Shown here piece after piece: positions 47,033-59,300 of a stretch of 64,000 nucleotides of DNA (position 1 is its first letter; every line of letters begins with the position of its first letter). The notes beneath the pieces were generated by a model. The model saw nothing but the letters and a program-made list of their open reading frames with translations, was not told where the DNA came from and ran no database searches. The position numbers and the translations under genes are program-made. This DNA comes from Nematostella vectensis (taxonomy: Eukaryota > Cnidaria > Anthozoa > Actiniaria > Edwardsiidae), in assembly GCF_932526225.1 (NCBI RefSeq), contig NC_064048.1, positions 10,286,188 to 10,350,187 of the forward strand, read 5' to 3'.

Positions 47033-48863
47033 AAGGGATGACGCGTAGCACTTTAGTCTGTACCTTACAGCACTCGTCAATGATGATTACTGTTGCGAGA
47101 CGGTCGAGTTTGTGCCCCAGCTCGGAAGGTCTCCACTCCTCTATCGGCTTCTCCGCTGGTATGCAGAGGTAGTGGTGGTAGGTTTGAGCCTTCACCGCGA
47201 GGCGCGGGTTGTTGCGATGGTCGTGGGCGAGGTCGTTCTCGGTGATGAGCACCACAACGTTGCGGCCACGGAACATGCTCACCGCCCACTCGGTCTTCCC
47301 CGATCCTCCTTGGCCGGCTAGATACGTCTTTGCAGAGGTTGCGGCCACTAGATCGCACGGCAGACTCGGCGCAGTGCTCGGCTCCCTAGCCAAGCTCCCC
47401 GACTTCTTCGGACCCAAAGCCGCTTCGGGTCGCCACTCGTACCCAGGCTTCTTGTGGCGCCACTCTCCATACCTCGGATTTCGCTCCACGAGCTTTACAC
47501 CACTGGGCACCGCCTTTGCGTATATGGCATCTGTGCACACTCGGAGGACGTCTTCGCGAGGGATCCGCCTCAACATGCGTCGCAACGCTATGTTTGTGTA
47601 CGCCAAGACGAAGGCCCTGATATGGTATACCATGGATACCATTGCGAGCGCCGGACACCGTCTTTGTATTGGATCAGATGAGCCCCGTCGGCATGCTCGA
47701 AGTTAAGTAAGTGGTCGGTGCCCGCAAGGAGGTTTGTCAGATACGCGGCTTCTTCACGGTCGCGGACTACGATCGAGGACTCGTCGCCATGGCGAGCGCA
47801 CTTGCCTACGAAACGGACAGCGAGATCTCGACCCTCAGGGTACTGCGAGTCTTCGCCGCCGGGGCGGCACGCGATGGAGTGAGGGAACTTGATGGAGTCC
47901 TTTTTTCCGACGCTATACAACACCTCCCTCGCCGTGGCCATGACGAGGTCACCCGAGTCTAACAGATCCTTGAGCTCTGGCGTGGTGATCCAGCCCTCGT
48001 TTTGCTCCAAGTGCTGTCCCACCCTTCCGGAAGTGTAGGGGTGGCAGGCCTCAGAGAACTCCCACTCGGTCAGCTGAATGGCCCCGGTTAGTTGAAGAAC
48101 CTCGCTCAATGGCTGTCCCACAACATCCGCGATACGATACACGTTCGTAGGGAAGCCGTGTTTCCGTACCAAATCAATGGCGCCCGAGGCGCCGCCGAAG
48201 ACACTGTCCTCGCATCCTAGGTACGCCGCACGCATGTCGATGTGCGCATGAGGCTGCGCCCCTAAGTTTTCCTTGCTATTCCACACTTTGGGCTCAACCT
48301 GCGCCGCTCGCCAGACGTCCCTGTATTTAAGAAGCGTTGGCCTGATGTTCTCTCTTTGGGTCCACTTCTTGAAGCGATACCCTATTGCACCGCCCATCGA
48401 GTGCGTAGCTTCGGTGTACTCTTGGTAGGCTGGGTGGTCATCAGGGAGCCATTGAGGATCATATCCTGTCTCGTCTGTAAACGCCCTGTCGATAGCTCCT
48501 CCGTCCTGTCCCGATCGGTACAGTTTGCCTTCGTGCGTGACTATAACACGCCCACACAGCCAGATCCTCGTGCTTCTGGGGATCGCCCTGTTTATAAAGC
48601 GAATGAGCACCTCTCGCACTTTTGCCTCTCGCGTTTTTGTGGCGGCACTGGTAGCGCACAGCGCTGCCTTCTCCTGACATAACGAACGAAGCTCCCTCTC
48701 AGCCTCGAAGTCTAGGCCGTGGACGCTCGCGATCGCAGGTGGTTCAGTCGGAAGCTCCGCCCAGGCGTGGTTATTGTGGCAAGGGATGCGGATTTGTTTG
48801 TACCCCCTCTTGTACCCCCTCTTGTACTTCGCTGCTGTCGATAGACAGCGGATTAATGATTGC
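47033..48863 (-). pseudogene. Polymerase/helicase-like replication protein relic of a mobile element or virus
   Basis: A long GC-rich open region on the minus strand, unlike its AT-rich surroundings and without introns. It is open from 48863 to 47588 in one frame, then, after a frameshift near 47650, to 47033. The first part has HAHIDMRAAYLGCE, which fits a family B DNA polymerase motif A. The second part has IRAFVLAYTNIALRRML and VCTDAIY, in the places of motifs B and C. It is followed by a P-loop YLAGQGGSGKTEWAV (Walker A), a segment with TYHHYL, and VIIIDECC (Walker B), as in superfamily 1 helicases. No Met start is seen near the 5' end, the exonuclease part is missing and the helicase stops after Walker B. 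It is therefore a fragment at both ends. The polymerase identity is an inference from motif spacing; the P-loop ATPase part is firmer. No known element family could be assigned. Confidence 0.5.
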
Positions 48864-48950
48864 TAACCACTGCTAATCACTCATGTACGCGGAGTGTGTT
48901 TTGCGTAGACTTACTTCTGCTAAGTATCCATCTACGCGTAGTGGTCCCGA

Positions 48951-48983
48951 CGTAGATTAATAACCAGCAATTATTAATCTACG
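48951..48983. repeat. Perfect 13-bp stem, 7-nt loop palindrome
   Basis: cgtagattaataa, loop ccagcaa, ttattaatctacg. The outer sequence is also inverted at larger scale (ttttgcgtag at 48899-48908, ctacgcaaaa at 48979-48988). It lies just upstream of the polymerase/helicase-like relic. Confidence 0.9.
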
Positions 48984-48999
48984 CAAAACGCGTTTCGGT

Positions 49000-49140
49000 G
49001 TCACTGAAAGTCCCCAGCCTGGAATGGGGCTGGGGGGTCGGAGGGGCGCTGGGCCCCTCCCAGGCCTAAGACGGGGCTGGGAGGCCCGGAGGGGCGATTC
49101 GCGCCCCCCACTCGTTTCACTGAAAGTCCCCAGTCCCCCC
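49000..49140. repeat. GC-rich block framed by a direct repeat
   Basis: tcactgaaagtccccag occurs at about 49001 and 49117. The interval is very GC-rich and contains gggctggg(a/g)gg-cggaggggcg twice. It belongs to the same compositional island as the relic. Confidence 0.8.
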
Positions 49141-49252
49141 CTACTATAATCACGTTTAAAGATTTCGGCAGCGTAATATGATGTGTGATCAGGAAAGACA
49201 AACTCGTTCCAAAATGACAATGGCGTGTGGAGTATGGCTATGTCTATTTTCA

Positions 49253-49325
49253 TGTAACAAATGTCAGCAAATGTAACAAATGTCAGCAAATGTAACAAAT
49301 GTCAGCAAACGTAACAAATGTCAGC
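49253..49325. repeat. 19-bp tandem repeat, four copies
   Basis: Units read atgtaacaaatgtcagcaa (19 bp). A short run with no coding signal. Confidence 0.9.
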
Positions 49326-50139
49326 AAGTTTCGAGATCTTCACTAGTGCAATATTTCACTATGAAATACCTGTTCAAGCAGAGCACAAGGCTTGGAAGAT
49401 CTTTAAAAGGTCATATCTTATGTTATAGATAAGACGAGGGAAGTTACAAAATGCTTACTAAGAAAAAGCATCTGCGGCGTCTCATCTATGTCGGCTATCT
49501 TTATTTTCGGCTTTATTGCACTAAGCCTGAACAGTTTGAAAACGATGATAAAAAGGATGATGAAGCTATGAATTGACAAATCTGCACCAATACATTTTGA
49601 AATTTTGGAATAACTTATACGCTGGAAATCGCTTCTTTTTCGCCGCATCATCCGATTAGTCGGGACGTATCGCCCTTTTTCTAGCTAATTTAACAATTGT
49701 GCAATTCACGGTCATTTTGTTGTCAAATACCAGGATTAGTAATCTTAGTATAATTTTTAATAGATCCGCTACAGTCTTTTTTTTTTTTTTGCTGATGTCC
49801 GCCCATCCAAAAAACAACAAACCCTCCCCCCTTGACCCGCTTAATTTCATTTCGAACATTTGCATCTAATTGTATATTTATGAGTTTGGGATTTGCTGAT
49901 TTAAAAAAAAAACATTGTTTACAAAAGAAATAATGTGTTTATAATGTGACTGTGACTCGTTTTATTTAAAATCTTGGGAACGTAATGGTCTTTTTCTCAT
50001 TTATATGACATTTCGTTTGGCTGCCCAAGTATTCTGATTATTCCTTAAAAAATCAATCCAATTGTATCTAATTTTACACGTGTAAAATTGGATATCAACT
50101 CCAAACATATCACTTGGGAAATATAGTGATTAATATAGT

Positions 50140-51140
50140 GGCTTATTAGAGAGGGGTGACTTATAAGAGAGGGGTGGCTTTTCAGAGAGGGCTGGCTCAT
50201 TAGAGAGGGTTGACCTATTAGTGAGGAGTGGCTTTTAGAGAGGGGTGGCTTATTAGAGAGGGGTGGCTTATTTGAGAGGTGTGGCTCATTAGAGAGGGGT
50301 GGCATATTAGAGAGGGGTGGCTTATCAGATAGGGGTGACTTATCAGAGAGGGATGGCTCATCAGAGAGGGGTGGCTTATTAAAGAGGGCTGACTTATTAG
50401 AGAGGGGTTGCTTATTAGAGAGGGGTGGCTTATTAGAGAGGGGTGGCATATTAGAGAGGGGTGGCTTATCAGATAGGGGTGACTTATTAGAGAGGGATGG
50501 CTCATCAGAGAGGGGTGGCTTATTAAAGAGGGCTGACTTATTAGAGAGGGGTGACTTATTAGAGAGGGGTGACTTATTGGAGAGGGGTGGCTTTTAGAGA
50601 GGGGTGACTTTTATTAGAGAGGGGTGACTCTAGAGAAGGGTGGCTTATTAGAGAGGGGTGACTTTTATTAGAGGTTTATTAGGGTTGACCTATTAGTGAG
50701 GAGTGGCTTTTAGAGAGGGGTGGCTTATTAGAGAGGGGTGGCTTATTTGAGAGGTGTGGCTCATTAGAGAGGGTTGCTTATTAGAGAGGGGTGACTTATT
50801 AGAGAGGGGTGACTTATTAGAGAGGGGTGGCTTTTAGAGAGGGGTGACTCTAGAGAAGGGTGGCTTATTAGAGAGGGGTGACTATTATTAGAGAGGGGTG
50901 GCTTATTAGTGAGGAGTGGCTTATTAGTGAGGGTGGCTTATTAGAGAAGGGTGGCTTATTAGAGAGGGGTGGCTTATTAGAGAAGGGTGGCTTATTCGGG
51001 ATGGGTGACTTATTAGAGGGGTTTGGCTTATCAGAAAGGGCTGGCTTATTAGAGAGGGCTAGTTTATCAGAGAGGGCTGGCTTATTAGAGAGGGCTAGTT
51101 TATCAGAGAGGGTTGGCTTAGAAGAGAGGGCTGGTGTCGC
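50140..51140. repeat. 18-bp minisatellite, orientation ttattagagaggggtggc
   Basis: About 55 imperfect 18-bp units with some shortened ones and longer duplicated blocks (50700-50870 partly repeats 50215-50360). Reverse complement of the 46560-46925 unit. Long open frames on both strands are artefacts of the 18-bp period. Confidence 0.95.
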
Positions 51141-54100
51141 AATAGTGCCTCTGATTGAATGAATCATTTTTCTCCACGTGAAATTCAGATTTTATTATTA
51201 GAAATAAATAAACAAATTAAACAAAATAAATAAAAATCACCCGCCCGCGTGCTCTCGAGGTAGAAATCGCGACCAGAAATGAAATATTTTTGGCCTAATC
51301 GTTCCCTATTTCATGTGCACTGTTTTAAGAGGGATTTTTTCTCCTGGGGACCTCAACTCCTGCATTTTTTGCGAGCATAATAAACGAACCGCGAGAATGT
51401 TTATGGGGTATGCACCCCAGAAATCTAGTTAAAGTATTTGGAAGCCCTCCGGCTCAACCGGCATGTCCGCTCATATACAAATATACAAGTACCACTGCGA
51501 GCTTGGACGAAATATCCAAGAGCAAATGGTCATCTAAATGGGTAAACGAATCCAAGCTCAAAGTTATGGCTACATGCCTGTAACCGCGTATGTTCTTCCT
51601 GTATGTTAGTACAAAAAGAAAATCCTATGGACGGGAAATTATGATCCGTCGCAGAACAATAGAAATTTTCTTGCATACTTGATTAACAAAATGTGAATAT
51701 GTTAGACAGAATTGAGAATTTTGAACTTGAAATCCTGCATCACTATCGTCTTTCTAAACAAAATATTCATACATTATGTTATTTTACCGTAGGACCTAAT
51801 CGTTTTACAGTTTTTCTTAAGCAACACACATCAAACAAATAGACAAAGACACTAAACAGTAGTCAGAGAGATAAAGGGAGGGAGAGAGGAGAGAGAGAGA
51901 GAGGGGAGGCGGGGGGGGGGGGCAACAAATGCGCAAAAATAATAGTTGTTAATCGGTAAAGTAAACCGCGAAAAGCACACACAGGTGGAAAACAAGGCAT
52001 TTTGAAAATATATGTATAAGCGTTGAAATTGAAAAAAAAAAACCGCACTTAGGACCATTTCCATTTATTAGACAATGATAAAATGACCGAGACTATATTT
52101 AAAAATGAAAAAAATCTGCACAAAGGTGTATCTAAATTATTGAACCTTTTATGAATTATGATTTAGATTTAGCTTTGTTCACTTCATTACTAGTTTTGCT
52201 GTTTTATGAGTTTTTATTGTGGCTCAGAACAGTTCACAGTTTTATTTTGGCAGTATTTTTTTATAGAGTTACAATTCATAAAATTAAGTAGGCAAGGAAG
52301 TCCAGAGAAGCCAAAGGCTTATAAAATAGGACTCCCTTCTAACATATCCATAAATACATAGAAGTGGACCTTTTGCTCTCGTGGGCGGTGCTGCCCCTCT
52401 CTGGTTAAGGGCCTTGTTGAATTGTGTATTGAAACATTTGCCCTATAATGAAAGAGAATCTCTGATTTAGGCATATTATTTCCTATGACTACGCCTATTT
52501 TACTATTTCTAAGGCGTTGTAGGGAGTAAATACAGTGAAATCAATCTGGCTTGAGATGATTTTGCACAACATATATACAGTAATGAAATCTGGAATCCGG
52601 CCTTCAACTGCACAAATACATGGATCTGAGAGCTGGACTCGCAAAATCCAAGATGGCGGCCATGACACAGCTTATGCAGAAGGTATTGATTATAGCGCAA
52701 ATATTCTTGGGTATTTTGCACAAACAGGAGACAACGAAAAAAAAAAATGCATTTTATGACTGGGCTACCACAGGTTTTCTAGTAAAAACACTGACAAGAC
52801 AACTAAAGGTTATAAACTGAATTTATAAAGAACTAAACAAGGAACAGAACAAATGACATTTCAACTCAAAGTACAACTGTATTTATTTACTACACAAATC
52901 TGCGCTAGTTAAACTTTGCCACTAGATTCTATTCATATTTAAAGCATATCTCTGGCACTGCTGTCATACGACCCTCTGTCATTTATCTCCATAAGACCCG
53001 ATCGAACATACAGTTTACTACGTATGGTTGTGGAGTCTTAAAATAAAACATAAAAAGAGACAACGCAAGGTTACTGGTCCCCTCCCTATCCATTTTCTAC
53101 ATTTTTAATAACAGAAAATGGTAGGGATATTAACCTGGTTCACCAGGGGGTATCATCAGGAACCACCTGATTCATTGTTGCCAGCTTAAGCGAGTCACAG
53201 TTTGGCCGATCAACTTCAGACAAACCAGAAAGCTGGGGGATTTTATTTGTACTATATGCACTTGCACCCTATTTGTACTGATTCGATCTCAAGCTGTGTC
53301 GAGGTCGCAATCAAATGATGTGTTACATCTGCAATCTCAATACTCGCCATCACAGTTGAAAGGTGGATGATTAGCTTCTCAAACAACGTTTTTTCACTGT
53401 ACGATACAGATCCGATAAAAGTTCACATTCTGGCACAGTTGGCACTTGGATCAGGCGATGGTGCTCACTTGCATGTTGTCATTGTTTGAATCTTGCTATG
53501 GCACATAATTGGTTGCTGCCACCATAAAGACCTGGGAGAGGTTATACATTAGTTGTGAAAGACACTGAAGAAATCCAAAGAGCAAAAAACATCCTAGTGA
53601 AACTTGGGTGATGATGTGAATGACAAAAAATTTACATATGTTGAGACTTTTTTAATTGTCAGTCAAAGTAGTTTGATGTTTGCTGGACACAACAAAAGTG
53701 TGTACTTTGCTCAATGTTTTGAAGCTCACATTTCATGAATTTGCGTGAAAAAAGAGATTTTTTTTATTTAGGATAACAAAATTCTTGAAAACCGGTGACA
53801 ACAAATGTTTTAGTATAATCTTTGACATGGCGACCAAAAGTAAGCCCCAGTATTACCTTTACATATGCATCAGTGGTTCACAACATGTTTGCATGTTTGG
53901 TTGGACTTTTACCTTGTATGTCTCCTGGTTCTTCTGCCATTCCAGCCTGTCAAACAGAACATGTTTAGTTTTTTTTTAAACAACTTTTTCTTGTGGTGTA
54001 ATACCGTCATAGTGCCTCAATGTGGGTTGTGCAGACCAACATACAGTTGAACTAACAAAAAGGGACTAACTGGGACCTATTAATTTAGTCCCATATACAC

Positions 54101-56339
54101 ATGAAATCACATTTTAGTGTATTTTGAGCTTGTGTGAGAAAATTAAAAACTGGGTCACTTTTTCAAGTTTCAAAACTATGTTGATGTCCTACTTCTCCAA
54201 AAACCCATTAGAACCCTTTCTATAATCTTATCCATTGCTTGAAAACCTCTACCAAGGTTGTCTAGGAGTCATATGGGTTAAGTCCAAATGTTTGCTTTTT
54301 GCTTGGCACATGGGGCTTTATACACACACATACTTTCCAAATAAAGTGCAAACCAAGTCACAGTGACATTTAGCCTACACAGCTATATGCATATACAGTA
54401 TTGGAACCAGAGTGTGACACATGACTCACATCTGTGACTAAATATAAGCTTTTTCCAGCATAATATTGAAAAATGTATGTGATATTATTTCTGTATGTTT
54501 ATGATTGCAATAAGTGACAAATCTTTTTTAAATTACTTTATGTTGTATGACGACTTCAAACACAAGTTACTGTATATACATGTTCTGAAACTGTTTACCA
54601 CCTTTTACAAATCGTTTTTTGCATCTTACAAACTCTTTAACATTATTCTATTTTGCTTTCATGCTTGATTTGGAATTTCCAAAATTCCAACATTCACCAG
54701 ATCCTGTTTTTGTTATTAGGTGGTAAACCTTTAGAAAGCTAGTAAAGTTCCAAGGAAGCATATAAAAAATTAGCATGGCAGGGTAAACTGTTGGTAATGG
54801 ATAAAGATGATTACAACAGACCCTTATGTTTAAAGGCTTTTGTTTAAGTAATTTTGCACATGAACCATCCATAACTCATAAAGCGTGTGCATAAATATTA
54901 TGCACACAAAGCAATACATAATAAGGCTTTTGTTCAGAAATAGGGTCAGCGAAGAAATATTTTAGTCCAAAAGAAGTGAATACAAATACAGAACTCTATT
55001 TCAACGCTTTATAAGCTTATAGATAATACAAAAATGATTATTTGAGATCGTTAAACACAAGTATGGCTCAACATCATTCAAATCCCGCTCCACTAGAGCT
55101 AGGAATGCGTTTAAAAATTAAAAAAATCACTAACACTTAGATTCTAAACAATGCTAATATAGGGCGCTTCCTATATTTTTTCTCGCATTTCCTTATTATT
55201 CGTTCACTATGAGTTCCGGACACCACAAACGGCTACCGACACGTGGATTACAAGGGCAAAATGACACAAATCGGAATCCACTTTAATCGGGAAAAGCTGT
55301 AAGGATAACCAAATATCATTATCCCTTAAGAGAACATAAAGTCTCACTTGATAAGATTGGTGTGCTTGCAGATAATATATTAACAAAGGGATGTATTTTA
55401 ACAGAGAAACAAAATCAATACTTTGAAAGTGTCACTGGATGCTTGATGTCGGATTCCTTGGAACGGCGTAAAAACCTTACTTAATTTTAAAAACAGGGCC
55501 TGATTGAACTTAACAAATCGTCTTAAGTAACATAATTAAACATGCATTATTCCATGACTTTGTTGGGCTAATAACTTAAGGTTGGATGGAGTTTGCTTTT
55601 TTCATCAGTTGAGCTAATACTTTTAAGTATTAATACTTAAAAGTATTACAATAGTCTTCGCTGTTTTGCTTAGAGATTTTTAAGAGGAACATATTCAGCA
55701 GAACTTCATCTACCCAAAAATTATTATAATTAATGGAGATCCTTACCTTGAATAAAGGGTAAATGCTGAAAAAGTGATTCAAAAAGTTAACAATTCCAAC
55801 ACGACCCTATGAACGATCTCCCCTTGGCACGATCTCCACCAGGTACAAGACACGATCACAAGGCACTTTGATTGGATGGACGGTATGGGAGATACAAGAG
55901 ACAATCTGATTGGTTAGACACTTCTGCAACGAGGACCATTCTGCAACGCTACATTCCTTTGCAACAGCGCTAAACCTTCCCATGGCTCATTGCGCCCTAT
56001 AGTATATTTTTCACTTGTTTTTACTGACTTGAGACGCCTGGATACATGGCAGAGGCAGGTCACCAATGCTAAAAACCCTGAGCTGTGGTTTTCCCGCATA
56101 TGATACCCATAACTCCTAGCGATCCCGCGTTATATACCCATGGTGCCTTGCGGTCGTGGCGTAGCTCGCGGTCGAGGCTTTCTTGCTGGTTTGTGGGAGC
56201 GAGGCTGAACACATCGCTTTATTTTTAGCCGAGAATTTGGTCTCGCTTTCGCGCGTAAACACAGGGAAAACCTCCGGAACATCATAAACTCTGCCAAGAA
56301 CAAGCAAACAGCAAACTTTACACAATCACTGGCCTAGAA
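51141..56339. other. No gene recognised; includes CARF 5' flank
   Basis: AT-rich non-coding sequence with simple runs (GA/G at 51870-51925). Open frames are short and unremarkable. DNA just before 56340 is less AT-rich and may hold the CARF promoter and 5' UTR. Confidence 0.5.
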
Positions 56340-59300
56340 ATGGCCGAGACCTTGGCAGATTCACTGGCTGAAGAAACAACAATACCAGCACAAATAGTAA
56401 TTGATCAAAGGGTAGACGACTCGACGATTTTGCAAGAAAATATCAATGAAACTATTACAACTACAACCATAGAAAGCGGATCACATACATCGCAACACGC
56501 TCAAAGTATTGTTACAAGTGCTCCAGTTAGTTTAAGCGAGGAAATAGCAACTTCTAATGTTCTACGTGAAAGCATGTCTGTTAGTACTCAAGTGAATGTG
56601 ATGTCCGAGTCGGCGATGGACGCGGGACTCGAGGAACAAAATATGTTACAGGGCGAGGAAAGCGGGGTTCTCGAAGGGGATGACTCTCTCGCCCAGGCTT
56701 CAGATACGGTGACTATTTCTCAGCACACTATAGTTGGCATTGATGGTGGCTTACAAATAGCTTCCAACGGACTAGAGCAGACCTCGGCAAATTTCCCCCC
56801 ATGGGCGAGTCGTCTACATGACTGTGAACTAATAGGGGACTCCTACAGGGGATATGTAACGAACGAGGTGGAGCTAGACTTGATTCTTACACTACATAAG
56901 CAGCATACTAACAGCTGTTGGGGAACAAGACAGTCTCCGTCATCTGCGAAGCCATCAATCAGGCTGATGTGGAAATCACAGTACGTTCCTTATGATGGGA
57001 TACCCTTTCTTAACACAGGTAACCCAATAATGCTACCCCCTCACATGAGGGGGGGGGGGGGGTACCCTCTGCTAGGTTTCCTTTTCTTATTGCCTTTAAG
57101 TGTTGTTTGTGCTCATATTTCTGTTAGTTAATCATAGAATCTCACTTATTATTATCTCATGATGCATCAGCGCCAGTTGCCGGCAGCGCTTTTTAGTTGA
57201 ATGCTATGTAACAGGTAACAGGCCCGTACCCATGGGGGTGCAAAATCTGAAAAGGTGGACCTAATTTTTCTGAGGGGGGGGGGGGGGGGTTCTCTGATAA
57301 AAATCTAACCACCTTCAAAAGAACAAAGAGGGATATTTTATGCCTTTGCAGTATCTCCACGAAACGTTTATTGTCGGATTTGGCTACATAGTAATCTAGC
57401 TTATGATTTTGAGTTTTGTCTTCAAATAGCATGTCTATTGAGAACCAAAATTTGACTTTTGGCCGTTTTGGGGGGGTGCGTTCAAACCCCCTGCACCCCT
57501 CCTGGGTACGGGCCTGTGTAACCAGGCATCCTTGGGCCTCTACAGCCATCTTGTTTTCCGGTTGTGTTCTCTTTTTAACTCTCCTTGTAGGTAAGCCAAT
57601 TCATACCTACAATCTGTTACAAAACTAATGGGACACTTTCCCTCCCCCTTCCTCAATGTTGGAGGGCAAATGATCACCTTGCTACTGCTTGTGTTTTGAG
57701 CTGAAAAATCGCCTCTAACCAATATTAATCAGGGGGAGAGGGTTGGCGGTTGTTCGTATAGGAAGTGTCCCACTTACTTTTATTGTGGATTGTAGATCAG
57801 TGTCCTTACTTGGTTATTAACCACCTAACTGACGTGAGGGTAGTGGTAGGATTGCCAGGTAAATAACTTCCAACACAGACCTAGGTATGAATTGGCTGAA
57901 CATTCAAAGAGAGTAATACAGTGAACCTAGCAGGAAAACAAAATGGTGGAAATCCTGGAAGGATTGGTTACATAGCAATATACCAACATAACCAAGTACT
58001 GCTGGCCGGAACCAGTACAGCTAGGAAGCCAGTTATAATTGCCTTTAGGTGTGTTGATTGTACTTATCTTGATGTAAGTTAGAGCATGTAGGTTCTCACT
58101 TATCATTACCTTATGATTATTAAAGGTTATTATCTATCAACCAGGAAACACTGTTTGCCTTTGGTATCATCGATGGTAATCATTTGTCTATCAGCTAGAA
58201 CAAACATGGTTATGATTTTTGATAGTAATAATCTGTCCATTAGCTAGAACAACAGATGGTAGCCTTTATGATTGTTGATGGTTCTGTCTCAGGTCGTAGA
58301 GCAACTGTCATGGAGTGTCAGTACGGCCCAAGAAGAAAGGGCTGTATCGCCAAGAAATCCAATGAATACGAAGATGAGAGTGGACAACTAAAAAAACCTC
58401 ACAGGCCAACCTGCCCTGCAAGGATATACATCAAAAAAGTGCGGAAATTCCCTGAATACAGGATTGACCCAAACTTGGAAGGGAAGAATGTTAGACAAGC
58501 TCAGGAAAGGGCCTTGACAACTCTGCGACTGGCAGGGGTAGAGATGGGAGGAGAAGAGAGGTGGGTATCTATGCTAGAGGGTTGCAGTTTTGTCACTCTT
58601 AGCAGTGTCGTCACCCCTAGCAACTGAGGGTGTATGTCTTGAGAATTGTGTCTTATTGACACTTTAATTTTGAATTTGCAGGTTTTATGTCCAGTTGCCT
58701 CTCCCTATCGCACATGAGTATCATGACACAGATGATGTTCCCATGGCAACCTTAGAAGACCAAGGACAGCGTCTTAACCAACAGATTATCTCCAAGATCC
58801 AGGAGTATGTAGCAAGAGGTGTGACGGGTCTTTACGCCATTAAGCACCTACTGAAGGAGTTTGTTGAGAAGGAGATGTTCTCAGGCCAGGAAGCTCCGCC
58901 CAAACACAACAAGGCGTACTTTCCAACCATTATTGACATCCAGAACCACATGCATCAGGCACAAATGGCGCTGGCATCAGGCACTCTGATGGCGTTACCA
59001 CCGGTAAGGACCCCTAGTTACTACCTGTAAGGACCCCTAGTTATCACCGGTAAGGACCCCTAGTTACCACTAGGGTATGATAACACCATCAGGCACTCTG
59101 ATGGCCTTACCACCGGTAAGGACCCCTAGTTACCACCGGTAAGGACACCTAGTTACCACTAGGGTGTGATAACACCATCAGGCACTCTGATGGCGTTACC
59201 ACCGGTAAGGACCCCTAGTTACCACCGGTAAGGACCCCTAGTTACCACTAGGGATGATAACACCATCAGGCACTCTGATGGCCTTACCACCGGTGAGGAC

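Noticed and set aside
47112-47706. Plus-strand frames opposite the polymerase/helicase-like region
   Set aside because: Common in GC-rich DNA; the conserved P-loop and Walker B motifs are on the minus strand.
46740-51167. Frames with REGWLI and SHPSLI repeats
   Set aside because: Translations of the 18-bp minisatellites on either strand.
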